Assembly: GCF_006345825.1 (NCBI RefSeq) | Contig: NZ_VCIX01000092.1 | Location: 1,860,001 to 1,924,000 of the forward strand | Length of the DNA stretch: 64,000 nucleotides | Source of the DNA: Paenibacillus paridis | Lineage (GTDB): Bacteria; Bacillota; Bacilli; Paenibacillales; Paenibacillaceae | Direction: 5' to 3' | In this document: piece after piece, positions 51,121-59,158 of the stretch | Position numbering within the stretch: the first letter of the stretch is position 1 | How the letters are laid out: the number at the start of each line of letters is the position of its first letter | The notes under the pieces: model-generated | What the model was told of the DNA's origin: nothing | Seen by the model: the letters and a program-made list of their open reading frames with translations, nothing else | The model's database searches: none | Program-made: the position numbers and the translations under genes

Positions 51121-51155
51121 GGGCAACTGGGTTACTACTCCAGTTGCCTGTTTTT
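51121..51155 (+). terminator. Terminator of the nagAB-ABC operon
   Basis: GGCAACTGG pairs with CCAGTTGCC across a nine-base loop and is followed by TGTTTTTATTT. Confidence 0.85.
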
Positions 51156-51190
51156 ATTTGGGAAATGCTACAACGATTCAATTAAGACAA

Positions 51191-51895
51191 CTAATGTGAC
51201 GTAGAGTAACGGCTTGCGAGTAGGGCCATATCTTTGCTCCCCAATATGGACGCATCATAGCTCTCATGAACTAGATAAATCATTGCCTGTCCCAGCTCTT
51301 TCAATGTAATCACATGCCTCGGCAATGTCCGGCGCAGAACAGGATACATCCAGCTTAAAGCGGCGTAATAACGATGTGTATTCGTCAAGCCCTTTGTCGG
51401 ATGGATGTAGCCTGGCCGAAACATATAGGCTTTACGGAATGGCAGCTGAAGAAGCTGATTTTCCGTTTTCCCTTTCACGCGAGCCCACATGCTTTTTCCA
51501 TTTTCGCTTTGATCAGTCCCTTCACCTGTCACGTAACAGAACACCATGCCCGTATTCCACTTGGATAGCAGTTTGGCCACATATGTCGTCAAATCAAAAG
51601 TAACTCTAGTATATTCTGCTTCGTTCATACCGACAGACGACACGCCCAGACAGAAAAAACAAGCGTCATACCCTTTTAACTGTTCTTCAAATGCTGACAA
51701 ATCGAAAAGGTCAGCATGTACAATCTCCATTAATTTGGGATGCTTTATACCGACCGGCTTGCGGCTAAGGGATAAAATCCCCTCTACATTTGGGTCTGCT
51801 AAGCACTCATGCAGCACCCCTTCTCCAACCATGCCCGTAGCGCCGGTAATAATTACTTTCATTTTCTTAGCTGTTATTTGCTTTTCAGCACTCAT
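51191..51895 (-). CDS. NAD(P)-binding atypical SDR (NmrA/HTATIP2-like)
   Basis: The 234-residue protein begins with a Rossmann motif (VIITGATGMVGEGVLHECL) and resembles atypical SDRs that bind NAD(P) and act as oxidoreductases or redox sensors (NAD-dependent epimerase-like, HTATIP2/YwnB class). A short YVTGEG and RVKGKTENQLL segment stands where the catalytic Tyr-Lys would be, so activity is uncertain. AGGGATTTCTG precedes the ATG. It is downstream of a TetR gene with an operator-like palindrome between them. Confidence 0.78.
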   Translation of the reverse strand: MSAEKQITAKKMKVIITGATGMVGEGVLHECLADPNVEGILSLSRKPVGIKHPKLMEIVHADLFDLSAFEEQLKGYDACFFCLGVSSVGMNEAEYTRVTFDLTTYVAKLLSKWNTGMVFCYVTGEGTDQSENGKSMWARVKGKTENQLLQLPFRKAYMFRPGYIHPTKGLTNTHRYYAALSWMYPVLRRTLPRHVITLKELGQAMIYLVHESYDASILGSKDMALLASRYSTSH

Positions 51896-51940
51896 CAGAA
51901 ATCCCTACTCTCTTTGTATTTTCTTTTAATTAATCGTTCG

Positions 51941-51960
51941 TTCGTTTAATAATGAACGAA
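51941..51960. promoter_or_regulatory. Palindrome between the TetR gene and the NmrA-like gene
   Basis: TTCGTT-TAATAATG-AACGAA sits 46 bases upstream of the NmrA-like start, in a run with repeated CGTT. Likely an operator of the neighbouring TetR protein. Confidence 0.5.
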
Positions 51961-51978
51961 AAAGTAGGACGCCATTCC

Positions 51979-52551
51979 TTAGCTTCTTATGGCGTCCCAA
52001 CTCATGCTGATCATATGTTCTAAACTCGCTTCATTCGCTTCAAACTGTCCTTTAAAATGAGCTCTCGCCAGCTGTGTCACCGGGAAATAGCAATACGTCA
52101 GCAAAACAACGGAATCCACCTGCTTAAGCTCTCCCCTTTGTTTGCCCCTTTCAAACAATTGATGCAAAGGAATAAACATAGACGATGTATCTTCAAGGCA
52201 CAGTTTCTCCATCAATGGCGAGGTCGAAAACTGTTCTAGAAATAAGAAATAATCTTTATTATCTAAAATAAAGGCATACGAATTTCTCATGTATTTCTCG
52301 CATACTTCCTGCGTAGTTAAAGATTCATGAAGTCCCTCCAGCACATGCTGACTCATTTTTTCTTTGACTTTCACATAAAGCTTCCCGAACATATCCTCCT
52401 TGTTCTCAAAATAAACGTAAATCGTTGCCGAGGAGACGTTTGCTCGTTTAGCAATCTTGGACATGGATATATTCGAAAATCCAATTTCATTTAACAATTG
52501 AATGGTAGCTTCAAAAATCGCTTCATTTTTATTTTCATCTTTATGTCTCAT
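51979..52551 (-). CDS. TetR/AcrR-family regulator
   Basis: The 190-residue regulator has the TetR HTH (NEAIFEATIQLLNEIGFSNISMSKIAKRANVSSATIYVYFENKEDMF, residues 8-54) and a helical ligand domain. It lies upstream of the NmrA-like gene on the same strand, with palindromes on either side of it. The ATG has only a weak ribosome site. Its likely target is the downstream oxidoreductase gene and itself. Confidence 0.88.
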   Translation of the reverse strand: MRHKDENKNEAIFEATIQLLNEIGFSNISMSKIAKRANVSSATIYVYFENKEDMFGKLYVKVKEKMSQHVLEGLHESLTTQEVCEKYMRNSYAFILDNKDYFLFLEQFSTSPLMEKLCLEDTSSMFIPLHQLFERGKQRGELKQVDSVVLLTYCYFPVTQLARAHFKGQFEANEASLEHMISMSWDAIRS

Positions 52552-52560
52552 GATCTTATG

Positions 52561-52576
52561 TTAAATGAACATTTAA
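52561..52576. promoter_or_regulatory. Palindrome upstream of the TetR gene
   Basis: TTAAATG-AA-CATTTAA lies ten bases upstream of the TetR start, in a position expected for autoregulation. Confidence 0.45.
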
Positions 52577-52617
52577 TTAAAATCAATGTCTATTCCTCAT
52601 AGCATTCCGGTCTTAAT

Positions 52618-52670
52618 AAAAACAGGAATGATCACGAAGAGCATTAGCGATCGCTCTACGGAATCATTCC
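52618..52670 (-). terminator. Terminator of the MgtC/SapB gene
   Basis: On the minus strand GGAATGAT...ATCATTCC arms, with an inner AGAGC/GCTCT stem, are followed by TGTTTTTATT. Confidence 0.7.
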
Positions 52671-52679
52671 ACGCTCTAC

Positions 52680-53183
52680 TTACAATGGCAGATCCTTGTC
52701 TTCTCTTGCTTGCAGTTTGTCATGCTCCAGCTTTTCAATCCATCCGCCGACCCGAATGAATACAAAAGCCGTAACGATTGTGAATAAAACAATGCCATAA
52801 AAACCTGCTCCGATTCCAATGCCTACGCCTCCGGCAAATAAAATCATAGCTGCTGAGGTTAATCCTTTAACCTCGAAGCCGGTTTTCATAATGAGACCCG
52901 CACCGAGAAAACCTAAGCCTGAAACAATTTGCGCAGCCAAACGCATAGGGTCCATCATGGTCCGATCATGCATGTGACCATATACTTCTACGCTTTCTAT
53001 CGAAACGATGGTAATGAGTGCAGACGCAACCGTAACGAAGGTGTAGGTTTTTACTCCTGCCGGTTTGTTCTTATGGGTTCTATCAAATCCGATGAGCAGC
53101 CCTAAGAAGGCGCTGATGAAAATACGGAAATAGATTTCATATTCCGAGAAAAAATGAGAAAAAAATGTGAGTATAGGTTCCAT
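52680..53183 (-). CDS. MgtC/SapB family membrane protein
   Basis: The 167-residue protein has four to five membrane helices and the MgtC signatures GLLIGFDRTHKNKPAGVKTYTFV and RLAAQIVSGLGFLGAGLI. It lacks the long cytoplasmic C-terminal domain of enterobacterial MgtC, as is usual for the SapB-type Firmicute forms. The family is tied to magnesium homeostasis and membrane potential; direct transport is doubtful. AGAGAGGCTTGCC precedes the ATG. Confidence 0.85.
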   Translation of the reverse strand: MEPILTFFSHFFSEYEIYFRIFISAFLGLLIGFDRTHKNKPAGVKTYTFVTVASALITIVSIESVEVYGHMHDRTMMDPMRLAAQIVSGLGFLGAGLIMKTGFEVKGLTSAAMILFAGGVGIGIGAGFYGIVLFTIVTAFVFIRVGGWIEKLEHDKLQAREDKDLPL

Positions 53184-53222
53184 GGCAAGCCTCTCTTATT
53201 TCATAAATCTTTGCTTCCTTGT

Positions 53223-54248
53223 TCATATGGATGAACATGAGCTTCTCTCAATAATTTTACTGTTTACAATCCATTGATCCTGATACTCACCGTCAAGGAC
53301 AGCAAGCTTGTGCATGAGCAGCCTGACGGATTGTACGCCAAGCTCCGATGGCTGGAGATCCATGCCAGTCAGCGATGGCGTAATCTGATGCATCATCGAC
53401 AAGTCTCCGCAGATAACGAACAACGAAATATCTTCTGGGACACTATAGCCCAAATCCTTAATGGCATTCATCGCACTGAATGCCGTCCGGTCATCATCCG
53501 CGATGATCGCCGTTACCTTTTCTTTCAGTGTGCCCAAAATATGAACCGTTTCATTATAGCCATATTTCATATATTCGTCGGAATGAATATACGGCTTATA
53601 ATGAATCATATGCGGCTGAAGCTCAATCTGATGCTCCTTTAATGATTTTTTGAACGCTTCTGTTCGTTCAATGGAGACGGTCATCTGTTGTCCAGCATTT
53701 AGAAACATCATGTTGCGGTGGCCAAGGCCGATTAAATAAGAGCAAATGTCTTGAATAATTTGGTCATTGTCATTATTGACGGTAGAGGAGTCAGGAATGC
53801 CTTCATTAATAATTTTGCCGACCGTAACAAATGGAATTTGATTCTGGTGCAGCAAATGGATGCGCCCATCCTCTTCCGTAGGCCCGAGCACGATCGCTCC
53901 GTCAATCGGATAGCTTGCAAGCGACGGCGTTTTCACTTCCTCAACAGCAATCATGTCTAGCAATACCCGATATCCGTAGATAGAAGCTTCCAGAACGACG
54001 CCATTGATAAATTGGTTGTGAAATGCGCTGAAGAAAAAATTTCCATGCGGGATCGTAAGTCCAATAGCCATTGTTTTCTTGGTGACCAAGCTTCTCGCGA
54101 TATGGTTAGGAACATAATTGAGTTCTCTGGATACACGAAGCACTCTTTCCGTCACCTTTTTGCTTGTGGGCCTCTTCTGACTAAACACATTGGATACCGT
54201 ACCTTTGGAGACGCCCGCTAGACGGGCGACGTCATCGATTTTTGCCAT
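53223..54248 (-). CDS. LacI-family repressor of the Opp/Dpp-type operon
   Basis: The 341-residue regulator has a LacI HTH (IDDVARLAGVSKGTVSNVFSQ) and an effector domain (AIGLTIPHGNFFFSAFHNQFINGV, IIADDDRTAFSAMNAI). It is the last gene of the seven-gene ABC operon, 29 bases after the HAD gene. AAACCGGTTT palindromes typical of LacI operators lie before the first gene, so I infer self-contained repression of the operon. The GAGAGGATG ribosome site is distant from the ATG, so its synthesis may be low. Confidence 0.9.
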   Translation of the reverse strand: MAKIDDVARLAGVSKGTVSNVFSQKRPTSKKVTERVLRVSRELNYVPNHIARSLVTKKTMAIGLTIPHGNFFFSAFHNQFINGVVLEASIYGYRVLLDMIAVEEVKTPSLASYPIDGAIVLGPTEEDGRIHLLHQNQIPFVTVGKIINEGIPDSSTVNNDNDQIIQDICSYLIGLGHRNMMFLNAGQQMTVSIERTEAFKKSLKEHQIELQPHMIHYKPYIHSDEYMKYGYNETVHILGTLKEKVTAIIADDDRTAFSAMNAIKDLGYSVPEDISLFVICGDLSMMHQITPSLTGMDLQPSELGVQSVRLLMHKLAVLDGEYQDQWIVNSKIIERSSCSSI

Positions 54249-54277
54249 TTTTGCAGTAACATCCTCTCAAAGCTAGT

Positions 54278-54841
54278 TCAAGGCAATTCACGATTAAGAA
54301 CCTCTACCAAATCTATTAATTCAAGGGGAGTATTAATCGTATAATCGGGAATTTCCAAATCGTCCGCTGGCGATTTCGGGTATCTTGACGTCCAGCTAAG
54401 GAACACACTCGTCATGCCAAGCTGATTAGCTCCCCTTACATCACGGCTTAAATTGTTGCCAACCATAATGATGCGGGAATAATCCTCCTCGCTAAGATCC
54501 ATCGCGCCAACTGCCGCCTTGAACATCCGTGGACTCGGCTTGGATGCTTTCACGGGCTCGGAGTAGGTCAACGTCTCGAAATAATCATACAAACCGTTCT
54601 GCGTGAGCAAGTTTTTGAACGATTGCGCTGTACCGTCGGCGACGATAGCCAACCGGTATCCCCGCTCGGCAAGCGTCTTAACCATAATATCCGCGCCTGG
54701 AATGACTTTACCGTGAATGACCGTTCCCTCTTCGTCCCGGATCTCGGTACCTTCATCAATGATGGTGTCGCCGCAATCCAAAAAAACAATCAATTTCTTT
54801 TCCTCAGCCTCAGTTTGTATTTGCTGCATCATTTTGGACAC
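54278..54841 (-). CDS. HAD-superfamily hydrolase
   Basis: The 187-residue protein has HAD motif I FLDCGDTIID (catalytic Asp and a second acid), motif II AIVADGTAQSF-like segment with Asp/Thr, KASKPSPRMF as motif III and VGNNLSRDVRGANQLGM as motif IV. Such enzymes dephosphorylate sugar or nucleotide phosphates. Its gene overlaps the upstream ATPase gene by 32 bases, with AAGGGGTGTCCAAA before the ATG. In a transport operon it may release phosphate from an imported, phosphorylated product. Confidence 0.87.
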   Translation of the reverse strand: MSKMMQQIQTEAEEKKLIVFLDCGDTIIDEGTEIRDEEGTVIHGKVIPGADIMVKTLAERGYRLAIVADGTAQSFKNLLTQNGLYDYFETLTYSEPVKASKPSPRMFKAAVGAMDLSEEDYSRIIMVGNNLSRDVRGANQLGMTSVFLSWTSRYPKSPADDLEIPDYTINTPLELIDLVEVLNRELP

Positions 54842-55841
54842 CCCTTAAATGTAGTTCTTCCGCATAATGACAAGCCGTAAAATGATTATAACCTACTTCA
54901 CGAAGCTCTGGAACTTGTTGGACGCATTTATCCGTGCGATATGCGCATCTCGGATGGAAATGGCAGCCGCTTGGCGGATTTGCAGGATTCGGCACTTCCC
55001 CTTCGAGTATGATTCGATCCTTCTTCATTTCTGGATCCGGCTGCGGAACTGCGGACATTAGCGCCTCCGTATACGGATGCTTAGGCTGACCGAACAAGGA
55101 ATCCGTTGAGGCTAGCTCTACGATTCTGCCTAAATGCATGACGGCTACGCGATCTGATATATTTTGTACAATCGAGAGATCGTGAGATATAAAGATATAC
55201 GTGATTTGATATTGCTCCTGTAAATCCTTGAGTAAATTTATGATTTGCGCTTGAATGGATACGTCGAGTGCAGAAACCGCTTCATCGCAGACAATTAGCC
55301 GAGGCTGCGTGATAAGCGCCCTTGCGATAGCGATCCGCTGTCTTTGTCCGCCAGAGAAGGCATGTGGATATCGTCTAAGATAACTGACATTAAGGCCCGT
55401 CTTCTCCGCAATTTCAGTAACTTTTTCTTCGATTTTCGATTTTTTCAGATTGAAATTAGCGATCAGCGGCTCTGAAATAATATCAAACACACTCATCCTT
55501 GGACTAAGCGATGAATAAGGATCTTGGAAAATCATTTGAATATCTTTGCGATATTGCTTCGATTTTTTGCCCTTTAGCTTAAGAAACTCGATTTTCTGCC
55601 CATCTTCTGTATGATAAATTACATTACCGGAGGATGCGTCCATGCCTCTTACAATACATCGGCCTAATGTCGTTTTGCCGCACCCCGATTCTCCTACGAT
55701 ACTTAACGTTTCGCCTTCGATGAGCTCGAATGAGATATCGTTAAGCACGCGGACTGAAGTAGGCTTGCGGAATAACGCCGTTTTGGATTTCACTTGAAAA
55801 TCCTTATTCATATTCATCACATCAAGGATTGGTTTTGTCAT
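54810..55841 (-). CDS. ABC transporter ATP-binding protein, DppF/OppF type
   Basis: The 343-residue ATPase has Walker A GESGCGKT, signature FSGGQRQRIAIARAL, Walker B LIVCDEAVSALD and the oligopeptide-type C-terminal region with CxFHPRC (GCHFHPRCAYRTDKC). Its start overlaps the DppD-type stop by four bases. It forms the second nucleotide-binding subunit of an Opp-family transporter. The Opp family also carries oligosaccharides, so substrate is uncertain. Confidence 0.93.
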   Translation of the reverse strand: MTKPILDVMNMNKDFQVKSKTALFRKPTSVRVLNDISFELIEGETLSIVGESGCGKTTLGRCIVRGMDASSGNVIYHTEDGQKIEFLKLKGKKSKQYRKDIQMIFQDPYSSLSPRMSVFDIISEPLIANFNLKKSKIEEKVTEIAEKTGLNVSYLRRYPHAFSGGQRQRIAIARALITQPRLIVCDEAVSALDVSIQAQIINLLKDLQEQYQITYIFISHDLSIVQNISDRVAVMHLGRIVELASTDSLFGQPKHPYTEALMSAVPQPDPEMKKDRIILEGEVPNPANPPSGCHFHPRCAYRTDKCVQQVPELREVGYNHFTACHYAEELHLRGVQNDAANTN

Positions 55842-56881
55842 TGGGATTCTCCTTCACGCTGCTCTGAATAAAGAAAACATCTGACGGAATGCTGGTCGGA
55901 AATTCGGGTTTTGGGCACTGCCTGCGTATTGCAGACGCCTTCGATCCGATCCTTGCAGCGCTCGTAAAACCCGCACATTGGAGGCATATTGATCGGCATT
56001 GGAACCGAGCCTTCGATTGAATCCAGCCGTTTGCTCTTATCGCCGCCCAATCTTGGCATCGATTTCAGCAAACCTTTTGTATAGGGGTGCTTCGGATTAT
56101 AAAAGATTTCTTTCACGGGAGCCTGCTCCACAATTTTCCCCAAATACATAACGGCTACCTCGTCGCACATTTGAGCAATAATGCCCAGATCATGGGTAAC
56201 CAATAAAATGGCCATGCCTAGCTCCGCTTGCAAACTTCTCATCAGTTCCAGCACCTGCGCTTGGATCGTTACGTCTAGCGCGGTAGTCGGCTCATCCGCT
56301 ATCAATATTTCAGGATTGCACGATAATGCCATCGAGATCATGGCCCTCTGCCGCATTCCTCCCGAGAACTCATGGGGATACTGGTCAAACCTTTTCTCTT
56401 GATCCGATATGCCTACTTTCGCCAGCATTTCCAAAGCTATTTTTTTGGCTTCCTTTTTGTTTTTGGTTCGATGGATTTGGATCGCTTCCATAATCTGATT
56501 TCCAATCGTATACATCGGAGAGAATGCTGTCATCGGCTCTTGAAAAATCATAGCGATCTTGCGACCGCGAATGGAACGGATCTGCTTGCTAGTCGGATTC
56601 AAAGAAAGCAAATCCAGCTTTTTTAATGAAGCCTCGTTATCAGAACGATAGACAATGCTCCCTGACGTCTCGCATTCCTTCGGATTAATGCTAATAATCG
56701 CTCTGCTGGTCAAGCTTTTGCCGCAGCCCGATTCTCCTACTAGTCCGAGCGTCTTCCCTTTATGAATTTCAAAATCGACACCGTCTACCGCTTTCATTTC
56801 CCCATTATCCATCTGAATTCGAATTTTAAGGTTCTGTACTGATAGCAAAGGCTGCTCCGATTGAGCTGCTTGCGTCGTCAT
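55838..56881 (-). CDS. ABC transporter ATP-binding protein, DppD/OppD type
   Basis: The 347-residue ATPase shows GESGCGKS (Walker A), FSGGMRQRAMISMALSC, LIADEPTTALD and the C-terminal CGFYERCKDRIEGVC region typical of DppD/OppD. GAGGGGATACC precedes the ATG. It follows the DppC-type permease by 32 bases and overlaps the next ATPase gene (ATGA). Confidence 0.93.
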   Translation of the reverse strand: MTTQAAQSEQPLLSVQNLKIRIQMDNGEMKAVDGVDFEIHKGKTLGLVGESGCGKSLTSRAIISINPKECETSGSIVYRSDNEASLKKLDLLSLNPTSKQIRSIRGRKIAMIFQEPMTAFSPMYTIGNQIMEAIQIHRTKNKKEAKKIALEMLAKVGISDQEKRFDQYPHEFSGGMRQRAMISMALSCNPEILIADEPTTALDVTIQAQVLELMRSLQAELGMAILLVTHDLGIIAQMCDEVAVMYLGKIVEQAPVKEIFYNPKHPYTKGLLKSMPRLGGDKSKRLDSIEGSVPMPINMPPMCGFYERCKDRIEGVCNTQAVPKTRISDQHSVRCFLYSEQREGESQ

Positions 56882-56913
56882 GGTATCCCCTCGCTTGCCT
56901 TTATTTTAGAAAG

Positions 56914-58059
56914 CTATTTTTTGTATGGATCTGCAGCATCGCGTAATCCGTCACCAAGGAAATTGTAGGTTAACACCGTTAATATAACGATTCCAAGCGG
57001 AATCAGCTTCCATGGATATAAGGCTACATTCTCAATCTTCTGGGCCTCCTGCAGCAGTACTCCCCAGCTAGTAGCCGGAGAACGAATGCCAAGACCGAGG
57101 AAGCTCATGGCTGTCTCGCCTAAAATCATGCCAGGAATAGCCAGCGTCGTCGCAACGACTAAGTAACTAATGAAGCCGGGCAAAAGATGCTTCACGATAA
57201 TCTTCGTATTGCCAACGCCAGCGATCTTAGCGGCAATGACATAATCTTCATTTTTCAATGCGATAAACTTCCCCCGTACCACCCTCGCCAAATCGGTCCA
57301 TCCAATAAAGGCAAATATAATGACGATGTATAGATACATGGTGACGACGGGTATTCGAGGCGGAATGGCAGCAGATAATGCCATCCAGAGCGGCAATGTT
57401 GGAAACGATCGAATAATTTCAATAATGCGTTGAATAATCGAATCGAGCCAGCCGCCAAAATAACCCGAAATCCCGCCGATAATCAAGCCTAGCACGAAGC
57501 TGATTGCCACACCCACTAGCGGTATGCTTAGCGAGATCTGGCTTCCAAGAATAATACGCGAGAATAAATCCCGGCCCATGCCGTCCGTTCCCAGCAGGAA
57601 AATTCGTCCTGGCTGCTCTACGCCTAGCAAATGGGTTGAAGTCGGAATTAAGCCCAGAAACTTGTAGGGCTCCCCTTTCACGAAAAACTGGAGCGAGTAG
57701 CGCTTCTCCGTGTTCGACACAAATATTTTGCGCATCGTTTCTGGATCGCGCGTCGATTGCAGCTCATAGACGAACGGTTTGATATGAAATTTGCCGGCTG
57801 CATCTACAAACCGAAAGCCCATCGGAGGCGCGTTCACATATTTGCTGTCGTAGCTCTGCAGCCCATAAGGCGCGATAAATTGAGCAAATAGCGCGATCAG
57901 ATAAAGAAAAGCTAGAATGAAGAGGCTAATCCGCGCAAGCTTATGCTTCTTGAATCTGAGATAGATCAGCCGCCATTGCGAGCTGTAGTTGGCATCCTTG
58001 ATTTTGACTGGCTGAGGAGCTTCCGTCTTTTGTCTTCTGAATACAGGCATTGTTCTCAT
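56914..58059 (-). CDS. ABC transporter permease, DppC/OppC type
   Basis: The 381-residue membrane protein has an N-terminal segment, then about five helices, an insert of about 110 residues (PPMGFRFVDAAGKFHIKPFVYELQ) after the first, and the coupling motif AAKIAGVGNTKIIVKHLLPG. The long insert is larger than in typical peptide permeases and recalls sugar-importing Opp permeases. GGGGTAATTAGCCG precedes the first ATG; a second ATG three codons later is also possible. It is three bases from the DppB-type gene. Confidence 0.9.
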   Translation of the reverse strand: MRTMPVFRRQKTEAPQPVKIKDANYSSQWRLIYLRFKKHKLARISLFILAFLYLIALFAQFIAPYGLQSYDSKYVNAPPMGFRFVDAAGKFHIKPFVYELQSTRDPETMRKIFVSNTEKRYSLQFFVKGEPYKFLGLIPTSTHLLGVEQPGRIFLLGTDGMGRDLFSRIILGSQISLSIPLVGVAISFVLGLIIGGISGYFGGWLDSIIQRIIEIIRSFPTLPLWMALSAAIPPRIPVVTMYLYIVIIFAFIGWTDLARVVRGKFIALKNEDYVIAAKIAGVGNTKIIVKHLLPGFISYLVVATTLAIPGMILGETAMSFLGLGIRSPATSWGVLLQEAQKIENVALYPWKLIPLGIVILTVLTYNFLGDGLRDAADPYKK

Positions 58060-58062
58060 CGG

Positions 58063-59061
58063 CTAATTACCCCTGAACTCTGTACGAATTTTTGGATCTA
58101 ACCATGCTAGCAAAATATCCGAAATCAATGTCCCTAAAACGGTAAGCAGCGCCATGAACAGCAGCCAGCTGCCGGCAAGGTACATGTCTTGCCCAAGCAA
58201 AGCGTTATACATAACCGGACCCTGCAAAGGTAAATTCAGAACAATCGCGGTAATGGTCGCACCAGTGAAAATCGAGGACAGCGACCACCCAAACGTACTA
58301 ACAATGGGATTCAGAGCCGCGCGCGTCGGGTATTTAAACAAAATTTTAAATTCCGACAACCCTTTTGCTCTGGCCGTAACGACATTGGGCTTATTCAGCT
58401 CATCGAGCATCTGGCCCCTCATTATCCGAATGAGATCCGCGGTGCTCGCAAGCCCGATTACGATAACGGGAATAACCATATGCTTCATAAGGTCAAGCAC
58501 TTTGTCCATCGACCAAGGCGCATTGACGTATTCACTGGAAAACAGGCCAAGCAGCGGATCACCGAACCAGGTGTAGGAGAGATACATTAATATAATGGCT
58601 AAAAGGAAGTTCGGCGTTGCCATACCGATAAAACTTAATCCGGAGAAAAAATAATCGCCAGCGGTATACTGTTTGACCGCTGTGTAAATCCCTATCGGGA
58701 TCGCTACGACATAATGAAACACCATCGTGACAAGCGATACGACCAAGGTCAGCCCCATGTATTGTTTAATGACGGCGGTGACCGGTTTGTTGTAATTAAA
58801 GGAAAACCCGAAATCGCCTTTTGTCACTATTTTTTTCATCCATACAAAATATTGTTCATAAATGGGCCGGTCCAGCCCTAAGTTCGCCCGCATTTCATCC
58901 ATTTCGACCGGAGTCATGACATCTCCAGCCGCAGACATTTTGGCTGAGTAGTTGGAAACATAATCGCCAGGAGGAAGCTGGATGATATAGAAAACGATAA
59001 AAGAGATAAATAACACAACGGGTATGACCAATAGGATTCGTTTTAATATATATTGAAGCAT
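58063..59061 (-). CDS. ABC transporter permease, DppB/OppB type
   Basis: The 332-residue membrane protein starts MLQYILKRILLVIPVVLFISFIVF, a standard DppB opening, and has six helices with the coupling segment ARAKGLSEFKILFKYPTRAAL. It is followed immediately by its DppC partner. AGGATAGGATATGAC precedes the ATG. A strong intercistronic hairpin separates it from the binding-protein gene. Confidence 0.92.
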   Translation of the reverse strand: MLQYILKRILLVIPVVLFISFIVFYIIQLPPGDYVSNYSAKMSAAGDVMTPVEMDEMRANLGLDRPIYEQYFVWMKKIVTKGDFGFSFNYNKPVTAVIKQYMGLTLVVSLVTMVFHYVVAIPIGIYTAVKQYTAGDYFFSGLSFIGMATPNFLLAIILMYLSYTWFGDPLLGLFSSEYVNAPWSMDKVLDLMKHMVIPVIVIGLASTADLIRIMRGQMLDELNKPNVVTARAKGLSEFKILFKYPTRAALNPIVSTFGWSLSSIFTGATITAIVLNLPLQGPVMYNALLGQDMYLAGSWLLFMALLTVLGTLISDILLAWLDPKIRTEFRGN

Positions 59062-59107
59062 GTCATATCCTATCCTCTCCGTAACAATTCGACTCGTATT
59101 GGTGGGA

Positions 59108-59139
59108 CAATAGCAGGGAATTTCGGTTCCCTGCTATTG
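59108..59139 (-). promoter_or_regulatory. Intercistronic stem-loop between binding protein and permease genes
   Basis: CAATAGCAGGGAA and TTCCCTGCTATTG form a perfect 13-pair stem with a six-base loop and no T-tract. Such hairpins often stabilise the 5' message so the binding protein is made in excess, with partial read-through to the permeases. Confidence 0.7.
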
Positions 59140-59158
59140 CTTCTTAAGCTAAAAGCGA

